Assembly (NCBI RefSeq): GCF_001612635.1 | Contig: NZ_BDAV01000002.1 | Location: 62,001 to 126,000 of the forward strand | DNA length: 64,000 nt | Direction: 5' to 3' | Source: Nocardia africana NBRC 100379 | GTDB taxonomy: Bacteria; Actinomycetota; Actinomycetes; Mycobacteriales; Mycobacteriaceae | Shown here: one piece after another, positions 18,479-28,800 of the stretch | How positions within the stretch are numbered: position 1 is the stretch's first letter | How the letters are laid out: each line of letters starts with the position of its first letter | Program-made: the position numbers and the translations under genes | Notes under the pieces: model-generated | The model's database searches: none | The model's input: the letters and a program-made list of their open reading frames with translations, nothing else | What the model was told of the DNA's origin: nothing

Positions 18479-18891
18479 GATACGAGGCACACGTGACCGG
18501 TCGAGAGGGCCGGTGGTGGGCGGTGACCATTCCCGCGCTCGGCGAGGACGCACAGACCCAGGCTCGGAGGCTCGACGACGTCGCGGACGAAGCACGGGAC
18601 TATGTCACCGTGACCCTCGACGTGGCCCCCTCCACGATCGATATCGAGGTCGTGATCGATGACCTCGGTGGCGTGCGCAATATCAACGAACGCGCCGCGC
18701 GTATCCGCGCCGGGCGGGCGGAAATCGAGCGCATCGAGCGGGAGAACCAAGCCGAGGCGCAGGCGCTGGCCGTCGAGCTCGCCGAGCAGGGAATTCCCTT
18801 GCGAGACATCGCAAGTCTGACCGGATACACCTTCCAGCGGATCGGGCAGATGACGGCATCCAAGGCACGTGAGCGGGCCCAGGCGAGCTGA
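18475..18891 (+). CDS. HicB-like antitoxin
   Basis: 138 residues. The N-terminal half (MRYEAHVTGREGRWWAVTIPALGEDAQTQARRLDDVADEARDYVTVTL) is the HicB partial RNase-H-like fold that caps HicA. A long charged helix follows at about residues 75-105. The C-terminus, PLRDIASLTGYTFQRIGQM, is a helix-turn-helix, so the protein can bind DNA and repress its own promoter. The ATG overlaps the toxin stop, giving coupled synthesis. Confidence 0.8.
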   Translation: MRYEAHVTGREGRWWAVTIPALGEDAQTQARRLDDVADEARDYVTVTLDVAPSTIDIEVVIDDLGGVRNINERAARIRAGRAEIERIERENQAEAQALAVELAEQGIPLRDIASLTGYTFQRIGQMTASKARERAQAS

Positions 18892-18918
18892 GTCCGCCGA
18901 TACGTGCCGAGAGCCGGT

Positions 18919-19293
18919 CTACGACGCCGTGCGGGCGCAGCCGCGCAGTTCGCCGATGTAGGCGGTCATGGCGTCGCGGTTGCGGGCGAGCAGGTCGATG
19001 CGCTGGGTCAGGCGGTCGCGCTGATGTTCGAGGGCGGCGATGATCTCCGGTGTGGCATCGGCGAAATGGATGTCGCGCGGGTCGTCCAGACAGGGCAGGA
19101 TCTGCTTGATGATCCGGGTGGGCAGGCCCGCGTCCAGGAGCCCGCGGATGTGCAGGACCTGATCGACCAGGCGCTCGTCGTAGTCGCGATAGCCGTTGGC
19201 GCAGCGGCGCACCCGGATCAGCCCTTGCTCCTCGTAGTAGCGCAACAGCCGCCGGGAGGTATCGGTCCGCGCCGCCAACTCACCGATTCGCAT
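18919..19293 (-). CDS. MerR-family regulator
   Basis: 124 residues. The N-terminal winged helix reads MRIGELAARTDTSRRLLRYYEEQGLIRVRRCANGYRDY, the standard MerR signature, followed by a dimerisation coiled coil (EIIAALEHQRDRLTQRIDLLARNRDAMTAYI). There is no C-terminal effector domain and only one Cys late in the protein (GCA), so it resembles simple MerR regulators rather than a metal sensor. It is divergent from the polysaccharide deacetylase with a 65-bp promoter region carrying a dyad. Confidence 0.9.
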   Translation of the reverse strand: MRIGELAARTDTSRRLLRYYEEQGLIRVRRCANGYRDYDERLVDQVLHIRGLLDAGLPTRIIKQILPCLDDPRDIHFADATPEIIAALEHQRDRLTQRIDLLARNRDAMTAYIGELRGCARTAS

Positions 19294-19323
19294 ATGCTCT
19301 ACCTCACAACGACTTTCGGTTGA

Positions 19324-19343
19324 CCTTCACATCTGTGTCAAGG
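19324..19343. promoter_or_regulatory. MerR-type dyad between merR and deacetylase genes
   Basis: On the minus strand the sequence CCTTGACACAGATGTGAAGG is a 20-bp imperfect palindrome with CCTT-n-ACA arms (7 of 10 positions matched per side). Its TTGACA part could also act as the -35 of the MerR gene. The spacing and position between the two divergent starts match MerR-family operators. No clear -10 was found for the deacetylase side. Confidence 0.55.
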
Positions 19344-19358
19344 TTCGACGATACCGGC

Positions 19359-20225
19359 ATGAGCACGGACATCACACTGTACGACTACTCCCCGATCACC
19401 GAGCGCGAGCCGATCCACTGGCCCGAGGGTAAACGCGTCGCGTTCTACGTCGGCCTCAATATCGAACACTTCTACGTCGACCTGCCGGGTACCGCGACCT
19501 ACGAGGGCACCACCGCGCTGACGCCGGACGCGCTGAACTACGGCTGGCGCGACTACGGCCCGCGGGTGGGCATCTGGCGCCAGATCCAGTTGCTCGACAA
19601 GTACGGAATTCGGGCCAGCGCGCTGCTGAATTCCGATGTGGGCGAACGGTATCCGCAGATCATCGCGGCCGGGAAGGAGCGCGGCTGGGATTGGCTCGCA
19701 CACGGCAGCAGCAACAGCCATCTGCACACCGGACTGTCGCTGGAGCAGGAGCGCCGAGTTCTGACCGATATCGTCACGACCATCGAGAAGACCACCGGCC
19801 GCCGGCCGCGGGGCTGGATGGGGCCCGGCCTCACCGAAACCTTCCACACGCCCCAGCTACTGGCCGAACTGGGATTGGAATACGTCCTCGACTGGACCAA
19901 CGACGATCAGCCCTATCGGCTGAATGTGCCCGGGCTGCTGAGTGTTCCGTATTCGGTGGAACTGAACGACATCGGCATCTTCGTCACCAAGGGCCTCACC
20001 GGCCCCGATTTCGTCCGCATGGTCCGCGACCAACTCGACCAGCTCTACGCCGACTCCGCCGACAGCGGGCGGGTGCTGGCGCTGGCCCTGCATCCGTTCG
20101 TCACCGGTCAGGCGTTCCGGCACCGCTACCTGGACGAGGCGCTCGAATACGTGGTGAACCATCCGGGCGTATGGGTGACCACCAGCGACGAGATCGCGGC
20201 GCATTACCGACGGACGACGGCGTGA
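19359..20225 (+). CDS. Polysaccharide deacetylase family protein
   Basis: 288 residues from the ATG at 19359; an in-frame upstream start at 19320 would run through the palindrome and is less likely. The NodB-homology fold is seen: KRVAFYVGLNIEHFYVD, SALLNSDVGERYPQI, WLAHGSSNSHLH (the HxxxxH zinc pair), RPRGWMGPGLTETFHTPQLLAELG, and LALHPFVTGQAFR. The strand-1 acidic pair is replaced by N-I-E, as in the PuuE/allantoinase-like subgroup that acts on small amides rather than on sugars. An amidohydrolase role is therefore plausible. The 3' end meets mntH convergently. Confidence 0.8.
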   Translation: MSTDITLYDYSPITEREPIHWPEGKRVAFYVGLNIEHFYVDLPGTATYEGTTALTPDALNYGWRDYGPRVGIWRQIQLLDKYGIRASALLNSDVGERYPQIIAAGKERGWDWLAHGSSNSHLHTGLSLEQERRVLTDIVTTIEKTTGRRPRGWMGPGLTETFHTPQLLAELGLEYVLDWTNDDQPYRLNVPGLLSVPYSVELNDIGIFVTKGLTGPDFVRMVRDQLDQLYADSADSGRVLALALHPFVTGQAFRHRYLDEALEYVVNHPGVWVTTSDEIAAHYRRTTA

Positions 20226-20231
20226 CGGCCG

Positions 20232-21479
20232 CTATCGGCCGGCCACGGTCAGATAGATCAGCAGCAGGTTCAGCGCGCTGATCACCGCGGCGATCAGCCA
20301 CGCGGCCACGGTGGTCGCCCGACGATTGGCGTCCGCGCCCATCAGGACACGATCACCGGTGAACCGCACCAGCGGGATCAACGCGAACGGGATGCCGAAG
20401 GACAGCACCACCTGCGAGACGATCAGCGCTCGGGTCGGGTCCACGCCGGCGGCGAGGATGAGCAGAGCGGGAATCAGGGTGACGACGCGGCGCAGCAGCA
20501 GCGGCACCTTGCGGCGCAGCAGCCCGTCCATGATCATCGCGCCGGCGTAGGCGCCCACCGAGGTGGACGCCAGGCCGGAGGCCAGCAGGGCCACGGCCAG
20601 CAGCAGCGCGGCCCAGGGACCGAGAGCGTCGCGGACCGCGGCGTGGGCGGACTCGATCGAGTCGACATCGCGGCCGCCGAGCGTGGCGGCGGCCATCAGC
20701 AGCATCGCCAGATTGACCGCACCGGCGATGATCATCGCCAGGCCGACATCCATCCGGGTCGCGCGCAACAGGCGACTGCGGCGCGGGCCCGGCTCGGTGC
20801 GGCCGTGCCGGTCCCGGGTCAGGCCGGAGTGCAGATAAATAGCGTGCGGCATGACCGTGGCGCCGATCATCGCGGCGGCGAGCAGGACGCTCTGCGAACC
20901 GTCGAAACGCGGCACCAGTCCGCCGGCCACCCCGGAGGGCGAGGGCGGCGAGATCACCACACCGGCCAAAAACCCGATCGCGATCACCGCCAGCATGCCG
21001 ATGATCACCCGCTCGAACGGCTGCTGCCCGCGGCGGTTCTGCACGGCCAGCAGGGCCATCGACACCACACCGGTGATCACACCGCCGAGCAGCAGCGGCA
21101 GGCCGAACAGCAGCTTCAAGGCGATCGCGCCACCGACGACTTCGGCGAGATCGGTTGCCATCGCGGTCAATTCGGCCTGCCCCCAATAGGCCAGCCGGAC
21201 CGGGCGCCCCGCTCGTTCGCGCACGATCTGCGGTAGCGAGCGGCCGGTCACCACGCCCAGTTTCGCCGACAGATACTGCACCAGCGCGGCCATCACATTC
21301 GCCATGACGACCACCCACACCAGAAGGTAGCCGTACTGCGCGCCGGCGCTGATGTTGGAGGCCACATTTCCGGGATCGACATAGGCGATCGCCGCCACGA
21401 AAGCCGGGCCCAGCAGAACCGCGAGCGAACGCAGCCGATTCCGGCTTCCCGGCCCGGTCTCGACGGTGATCGCATTCAT
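20232..21479 (-). CDS. mntH: Nramp-type Mn2+/Fe2+ transporter (MntH-like)
   Basis: 415 residues from the ATG at 21479. It shows the Nramp signature: LLGPAFVAAIAYVDPGNVASNI (DPGN in TM1, metal ligands), GATVMPHAIYLHSGL (MPH in TM6), and eleven hydrophobic segments. Nramp proteins import Mn2+ (or Fe2+) with protons. The upstream A/T-rich DNA contains an imperfect dyad at 21487-21506. The gene is convergent with the deacetylase. Confidence 0.93.
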   Translation of the reverse strand: MNAITVETGPGSRNRLRSLAVLLGPAFVAAIAYVDPGNVASNISAGAQYGYLLVWVVVMANVMAALVQYLSAKLGVVTGRSLPQIVRERAGRPVRLAYWGQAELTAMATDLAEVVGGAIALKLLFGLPLLLGGVITGVVSMALLAVQNRRGQQPFERVIIGMLAVIAIGFLAGVVISPPSPSGVAGGLVPRFDGSQSVLLAAAMIGATVMPHAIYLHSGLTRDRHGRTEPGPRRSRLLRATRMDVGLAMIIAGAVNLAMLLMAAATLGGRDVDSIESAHAAVRDALGPWAALLLAVALLASGLASTSVGAYAGAMIMDGLLRRKVPLLLRRVVTLIPALLILAAGVDPTRALIVSQVVLSFGIPFALIPLVRFTGDRVLMGADANRRATTVAAWLIAAVISALNLLLIYLTVAGR

Positions 21480-21486
21480 GAAAAAT

Positions 21487-21506
21487 AGTTTACGGGCAAC
21501 CGAACT
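21487..21506 (-). promoter_or_regulatory. Candidate metal-regulator operator upstream of mntH
   Basis: AGTTTACGGGCAACCGAACT, flanked by A/T runs, lies 8 bp before the mntH start. The outer AGTT/AACT arms are symmetrical, the centre is not. DtxR-family MntR sites are of this length and placed at this position, so a Mn-responsive site is plausible but weak on sequence alone. Confidence 0.35.
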
Positions 21507-21592
21507 TTTTAGTGAGCCAGCCCCCGGAAAACGGCGAATCCGCCCCGATCGCGGCGGCGATCGAGGCGGATTCGGTGGTTCGTTCGGGGCGG

Positions 21593-22666
21593 TCAGATGC
21601 CCAGACCGCGGGCCAGCACCGGCCACGAGTCGAGGAAGTCGTCGTGCCAGTAGCCCCACGAGTGGGTGCCGGAGTTACGGAAGTTGTAGGTCGCCGGAAT
21701 GTTCAGCGAGTCCAGCTTCGTCTGCAGGTTGTGGCTGCAGTAGTTGGTCGCGGCCTCGATGACGCCGCCGATGACGAGCTGGTTACCCAGGCCGTAGGCG
21801 CCGGGCAGGGCGTACGGGCCGTTGAGGGTGTCCCACTGGCCGGGCAGGCCGTTACCCGAGGAGATGTACAGGTTCGCGCCGCGCAGCTGATCGGCGTGCA
21901 GCAGCGGGTCGTTGTCCTGCCAGGCCGGGTTGTCGTCCTCGCCGTACATGTTGCGCACGTCGCCGCCGCCCCAGGTGTTGACGGTGAGCTTCACCGCTTC
22001 GCGGCCGACCTCGGTGCTGCTCTCCGCGCAGCCGGAGTAGGCGGCCACCGACTTGTACAGACCCGGCTTGGCGATCGCCAGGTTCAGCACCGAGGTGCCC
22101 GAAGTCGACAGGCCCGCAATGGCATTGACGCCGTTGGTGCCCAGCGCGCCGTCGATCAGCGGAGGCAGCTCCTCGGTGAAGAAGGTCTTCCACTTGTTAC
22201 GGCCCAGGCTCGGGTCGTCCTTCAGCCAGTCGGTGTAGTAGCTCCACTTACCGCCGATGGGCTGCACGACGTTGACGTTCTTGTCGGACAGGAAGCCGTT
22301 GACGATGTCGGTCTTCTTCTGCCACGACGCGTCGTCCTCGCCGCCGCCCGCGCCGTTGAGCAGATACAGGGTCGGGCGCGGCACCGACGCGTCGGCGGGG
22401 CGCTGCACATCGACCGGGAAGGTGCGGTTCATCGCCGCCGAGTGGACGTACAGCCGGATGCTGCGGTCGTCCTTGTAGGTGGCCTTCTCGATACGCGATC
22501 CGTCGGGCGACTGCGGGTCGGCCAACAGAGACTTCGAGGCGATGACCGGATCGTCCGCCGAGGCGGACGTTGCGCCGACTCCGGCCACGACGCCTGTGAG
22601 GACCCCGGTGGCCGCGAGCACGGCAGCAGCTCTCAGGCCACTACGCCGGAAGTGTCGACGAATCAA
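21593..22666 (-). CDS. Antigen 85-type mycolyltransferase (copy 2)
   Basis: 357 residues from a TTG start with GAAGGTG 8 bases upstream; a signal peptide covers about residues 1-37 (AAAVLAATGVLTGVVAGVGATSASA). Family landmarks: LYLLNGAGGGEDDASWQKKTD, VVQPIGGKWSYYTDW, nucleophile elbow GLSTSG near residue 190, terminal THSWGYWHDDFLDSWP with the catalytic His. It should transfer mycolates onto trehalose or arabinogalactan in the envelope. It lies 150 bp downstream of NRPS2 on the same strand; co-transcription is possible, but the gap could hold its own promoter. Confidence 0.93.
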   Translation of the reverse strand: MIRRHFRRSGLRAAAVLAATGVLTGVVAGVGATSASADDPVIASKSLLADPQSPDGSRIEKATYKDDRSIRLYVHSAAMNRTFPVDVQRPADASVPRPTLYLLNGAGGGEDDASWQKKTDIVNGFLSDKNVNVVQPIGGKWSYYTDWLKDDPSLGRNKWKTFFTEELPPLIDGALGTNGVNAIAGLSTSGTSVLNLAIAKPGLYKSVAAYSGCAESSTEVGREAVKLTVNTWGGGDVRNMYGEDDNPAWQDNDPLLHADQLRGANLYISSGNGLPGQWDTLNGPYALPGAYGLGNQLVIGGVIEAATNYCSHNLQTKLDSLNIPATYNFRNSGTHSWGYWHDDFLDSWPVLARGLGI

Positions 22667-22816
22667 TGTTCACACCTTCGCTATCTGCTCGAATTCGGTT
22701 TCAGCTCTTCCGCGGGGCGCCCGGCGAGGCGCCACCCGGACGGTCGAGATTTCGCCCGACCCTACGGCCTGTCTAGTCGTCTGACCAGACCGGTCCGTTA
22801 CGTATGCGCCGCCCCA

Positions 22817-25800
22817 TCATGCCGGAGACGACCCGTCCGGGCGAGGACCGGCCCCGCGCGCCAGCACTCGTGCCAGCACCGGGCCGAGTTCGGCCAGCGC
22901 GGGCGGCGAGGTCATCTGGTCGTGCGATACGCCGATCCGGTGATCGGCGATCTCGCCCTCGACGTAGGGCCGCCAGTTCTGCGCCGCCGTTTCGTGTCCG
23001 GCCGCGCTGAAATAGTCCAGGCGGCCGCGATATACGTCCGGACGATGGTCGGCGATCAACTCCGCCGACCGCACCGCGCTGCGGTAGATGCGGCGTACCC
23101 GGTCCGGCGTCAGCACGGCCATATCCGGCGGGATGGTGGCGTGCAGGGCGGCCACCGCCTCGTCGCTGAGGTCGTGGATGTCGCCGTTGCCGACCAGGGC
23201 CTCGGCGCCGATACCGATCTCCGCCAGCGCTTCCCGGATCGCGGTCCGGAAATCGGCGACGTCGATCTCGGCGTGGCTGTCGAGCATGCTCACCGAGCCG
23301 ACCTGCTCACCCGCCGCCTGCAGAGTGGTCGCGACGGCATGGGCCAGCACACCGCCCAGCGACCAGCCGAGCAGGTGATACGGGCCGTGCGGCTGCACCG
23401 CGCGAATCTCGGCGACGTAGCGATCGGCCATCTCCTGCAACGATTCCGGCAGGTAGCCGTCCTCCGACAGTGCCGGCGACTGCAGGCCCAGAATCGGCCG
23501 GTCCGCGACGTACTGGGTCAGACCCGCGTAGCACCAGGACAATCCGTACATCGGGTGGATGCAGAACAGCGTCTCACCCTCGCCCTGCGCCCGGATCGGC
23601 AGCAGCACACCCAGTGCCGCATCCGATTCCAGGTCGTAGTCGTGCTCGTCGCTCATCGCCGCGACGATGCGCTGCGCGAGCGCGGCGACGGTGGATCCGA
23701 GGAAGAACCACTGCACCCGGACCTCGACGCCGGTGAGCGTGCGCAACCGGCTCACCGCGCGGGTCGCGACCAGGGAGTTGCCGCCCAGATCGAAGAAGTC
23801 GTCGTCCAGGCCGACCCGGTCGGCGCCCAGCACCTCGGCGAAGACCCCGGCGATCGCCTCCTCCAGCGGTGTCGACGGCGCCCGGTAGGGGCGTCCGGAG
23901 AACTGCGGCACCGGCAGCGCCTTGCGATCGAGTTTGCCGCTGGCATTGAGCGGCAGCGCGTCGAGCACCACCACGGCCGCCGGAATCATGTACGCGGGCA
24001 ACGATTCCCGCGCGTAGGCCAGCAGCTCGGACTCCTCGATCGTGCCCGCGTCGGGCACCACGTAGGCGACCAGGCGGTCCCCCGACGAGCTGCGCACCAG
24101 CGACACCACCGCGTGCCGCACCGGCGCGAAGCCCGCCAGCACCGCCTCGATCTCCCCGAGCTCGATGCGCTGACCACGCAGTTTGATCTGGAAATCGCTG
24201 CGGCCCAGATATTCCAGCGCGGCGCCGGCGGGGGTGTCGCGCCAGCGCACGATATCGCCGGTGCGGTAGAGCCGCTGCCCGCCCTCGTGGGCGACGAACC
24301 GTTCGGCGGTCAGCGCGGGTGCGCCGAGATACCCACGGGCCAGCTGCACACCGGCGACGTAGAGCTCGCCGGGCGAGCCCGGCGGCACCGGCCGCAGCTG
24401 CCGATCCAGCACGTATACCCGGGTGTTGGCGACCGGTGTGCCGATCGGAACGGCAACACCGTCGGCGTCCCCGGCGGGCCAGGCGGTGACCACGGTGGCC
24501 TCGGCCGGGCCGTACCAGTTCACCAGTTCGGCTTCCCCGAGGGTGGCGCCGAATCGCTGCGCCGTCTCCGCCGACAGCGCCTCACCGGCGGCGAACACCC
24601 GTCGCAGCGACGGATAACCGCGCGTCACCGCCGCATTCGCGGCCGGATCCAGGAACGCGTCCAGCATGGAGGGCACGAAGTGCACCGTGCTCACCGAGCG
24701 CTGTTCGATCACCTGCGACAGATACGCCGGGTCGCGGTGGCCGTCCGGCTCGGCGATCACGATCGCCGCACCGGTCTGCAACGGCCAGAACAACTCCCAC
24801 GTCGAGATGTCGAAGGTGATCGGCGTCTTGTGCAGGACGACGTCGCCGGTGTCGTGCGGATAGGTCCGCTGCGCCCACCGGAACTGGTTGGTCATCTGCC
24901 GGTGCGTGATCACCACACCCTTCGGCCGGCCGGTCGAGCCGGAGGTGTGGATGACATAGGCCACCGCATCCGGATGGACGTACGGGAACCGCAGCGCCGC
25001 AACGGATTCCGGCTCGCCGTCCAATCCGGAGATGTCGACGACCGGGACCCCGCTGTCGGTGGCGAAGCCGTCGCGGCCCGTGGTCAGCACACACACCGGA
25101 CGGGCGTTGGCCAGCACGAACTCGTTGCGCTCGGCCGGGTGATCCGGGTCGACGGGGACATAACCCGCACCCGTCCGCAGCACCGCGTAGATGCCGACCA
25201 CCAGATCGATCGACCGCCGCATGGCCACGGCCACCAGCGAATTCGGTTCCACTCCCCGGCCGATCAGTTCGGCGGCGAGGGCGCGCGAGCGCAGATCCAG
25301 TTCGCGGTAGCTCAGCGTCACGTCGCCGAAGTGCAGCGCCGGCGCCTGCGGGGTGCGGGCCACCTGCTCGTCGAACAGGCTCAGCAGCGTCGCCTGATCG
25401 CGCAGCTGCGGCACATCGGTGGCGTTGCGGGCCTCCAGTGCGGCGCGCTCGCCGTCGAGCAGTGCGTCGACATCGGCGACCCGGGCCTGTGGCGTATCGG
25501 TGAAGCGGCCGATGAGCGCCGCGAGCCGCTGCGACAGCGCCTGCGCCGCCGCCTCGTCGAAGACGTCGCGCAGATACTTCAGGCTGATCCGGAGCTGGTT
25601 GTCCAGCACCACGATCACCGTCACCGGATAGTGCGTGCCGTTGACCGCGCCGATGCCGGTGACGTGCATACCGTCGATCGAGCCGACCCGGTCGAGTCCG
25701 TCGCGGTCGACCGGGAAGGATTCGAACACCACCAGCGAGTCGAACAGCCCTTCCACCCCGACGGCCTGCTGGATATCGCTCAGGCCCAGGTAGTGGAAGT

Positions 25801-28800
25801 CCAGCAGCGCGGCCTGTTCGGCCTGCAACTGGCTCAGCAGGCCGGCCAGCGTGTCGGTGGCGCCCAGGCGCACCCGCACCGGAATGGCGTTGAGGAACAA
25901 CCCGACCATCGTCTCCACACCCGGCAGTGCGGGCGGGCGCCCGGAGACCGTGGCGCCGAAGACGACGTCGTCGCGATCGATGCTGCGGCCGATGAGCAGA
26001 CCCCACGCCGCCTGCACCACGGTGTTGACCGTGACACCGAGCCGGGCGGCGAGCCGGGTCAGCTCGGTGGTGTCGGCGACCGACAGCTCGAAGCCGATCT
26101 CACCCACACCCGCGGAGATCTGACGGCTCGGGTCGACCGGTGCCAGCGGCGTCGGCTCGGTGATCCCGTCCAGCGCGCGCTGCCACTGCGCCCGCGCGGC
26201 CGCCGGATCCTGCGCGATCAACCAGCGCAGATAGTCACCGTAGGACCCGGCCGGCGGCAGCTGCCGCGACCGTGCGCCCACCGCGTACAGCGTGAGCAGA
26301 TCCTGCATGAGCAGCGGTGTCGACCAGCCGTCGATGAGGATGTGGTGGCTGGTGACGAGCAGCCGGTAGGAGTCGGCGCCGAGTCGGAACAGGGTGAACC
26401 GCAGCAGCGGCGCCCGGTCCATCGCGAACCGCCGGCCGTAGTCGAGTTCACACATCCGGACCGCCTCCGCCTCGGCGGCCTCGGGCGCCAGATGGCTGAG
26501 ATCGATACTGCGCCACGGTACCTCGACGCGATCGAGCACCACCTGCACCGGATTCCCGGTGGCGTCGGCGGCGAAGGCGACCCGCAGATTGTCGTGCCGG
26601 TCCAGCACGGCCTGCGCGGCCGCGCGCAGCCGCCGCTCGTCCACCGCACCGCCCAGATCCAGGGTGAACTGGGTGATGTAGACGTCGGTCGAGGTGTCGG
26701 CCAGCAGGGCGTGGAACAGCATGCCCGACTGCAGCGGCGTCACCGGCCAGACATCGGCCAGATCCGGGTAGTCCTGCGACAACTTCGCGACATCGGCGGC
26801 GTCCAGGCGGACCAGCTCGAAGTCGGAAACGGTGAAACCACCGGCGTCGGCATGGGTTCCGTGCTCGGCGAGACCGCCCAGCGCCCGCACCCACAGCCCG
26901 GCGAACTCCTTCACCTGGTCGACGGTGAAAACGGCTGCCGCGTAATCGAATCGCGCCAGCAGCCCGTCCTCGGTGGCGTCGACGGTGATGTCGAGCAGCA
27001 GATCGGCCGCGGGCAGGTGCGGATACGGCCGGGCCGGACGCAGATCGCGGTAGCGGAACGCGGTGCGGCCCTGCGGGGCCGCGGCCAGCGCGGGCGCGGT
27101 GTCGGCGTTGAGATACCGCAGCAGACCGTAGCCGACACCCGAATCGGGCACCCCGCGCCGCAACTCCTTGATCTGCGCGATGGCGTCGCCCGCGGCGCGG
27201 TTACCGAGCAGCGCCTGCTCGACGTCGATACCGGTGAGGCCGACCAGCAGCGGATAGGTCGAGGTGAAACCACCGACAGTACCGGCGGATTCGGCACCGG
27301 CGACCGTACGGCCGTCGGCCGCCAACCGCACCACGGTGCCGATCAGATCACCGGCATCGGCACGGGCGCCCCGCTCCTGCGCCAGCGCGAAGGCGGTGAG
27401 CAGCACATCCTCGATGGTGGCGTGATAGGCGTGCGCGACCGCGTCCACGGCGGCCGCGCCCTCGGCGGTGATGACCAGCGAGACCCGCCCGCGCGCCGTG
27501 AGATCGATGCCCTCGACCGGCGCATCGGCGGGCGCGGAGGCGAGATGCCGCTGCCACCAGTCGAGCTGGGCCACGGTCTCGGGCGCTACGGCACTCGCGG
27601 CGAGCGCGCGACCGACGCCCAGCGGACCGGCGTCGACGGCCGCGGGCGCGGAATGCCCGCCCGCCCACGACTCGGACAACTCGTCGACGACGATGCGCCA
27701 GGAGGTGTCGTCGACCACCAGACCGTTCGCCGCGACGACCAGACTCGTTGCGGCACCGGCGGATTCACCCGGCTCGGTGGGCGCGATGAGCGCGAAGGCG
27801 ATGGTACGCCCGTCGGCCGGATCGAGCTCCTGCTTCAGCGATCGCACCGCCAGGTCGACGGCGTCGGGCCCGGGAACGAACTGCCGCAGGACCGCCGGGA
27901 CCGGAGTTTCCGGAATCACCAGGGCGCCGGCCTCGAGATCGAGCCGGGCGGACAGTACGGCATGCCGTTCGAGGACACCCGTCACCGCCGCACGAATCCG
28001 CTCGGGATCGCAGTCGGCCGGAATATCGAGGGCGATCGCCCGGAGGTCGCGACCGGAGGGGTCGAGTTCCAGCGCGCGCATCGCGGCCGGCGGCAACGGC
28101 ATCGGCCCGGACTGCTCGGCCGCGGCCGGCGCCTCGACGGTGGCCGCGCGGGCCAGTGCCTCGACCGTGCGCGCGGTGAACACGTCGCGCGGGGTGAAGT
28201 GCACACCGCGGGCCCGCGCCCGGGACACGACCTGGATGGAAACGATGCTGTCGCCGCCGAGGGCGAAGAAGTCGTCGTCCACGCCGACTCGATCGACGCC
28301 CAGCACCTCGCCGATCACCTCGGCGACCACCTGTTCGGTGGCGGTCTGCGGTGCGCGGTAGCGCTTGGCCTCCAGGACCGGTTCCGGCAGCGCCTTGCGA
28401 TCGAGTTTGCCGACCGGGGTCAGCGGAATCTCGTCGAGGACCACGATCGCGGTCGGAACCATGTACTCCGGCAGCCGCGCGGCGAGTTCGGCGGTCAGCG
28501 CCTCGGCATCCAGCGGCACACCGGCGGCCGAGCGCACATACGAGACGAGAATCGTCGTGCCCGTGGCGGTGCGGTGCCCCACGGTGACCGCGAAGTCGAC
28601 ACCGGGCTGATCGATCAGCGCGCTGTCGATCTCGCCCAGTTCGATGCGCAGACCGCGGATCTTGACCTGGAAGTCGTTGCGGCCCACATATTCCACCACC
28701 GGTTCGCCGCGGCGCCAGCGCACCACGTCGCCGGTGCGGTAGAGCCGCTGCCCGGGCGGGCCGTACGGGTCGGCGACGAACCGGGCGGCGGTGAGGCCCG

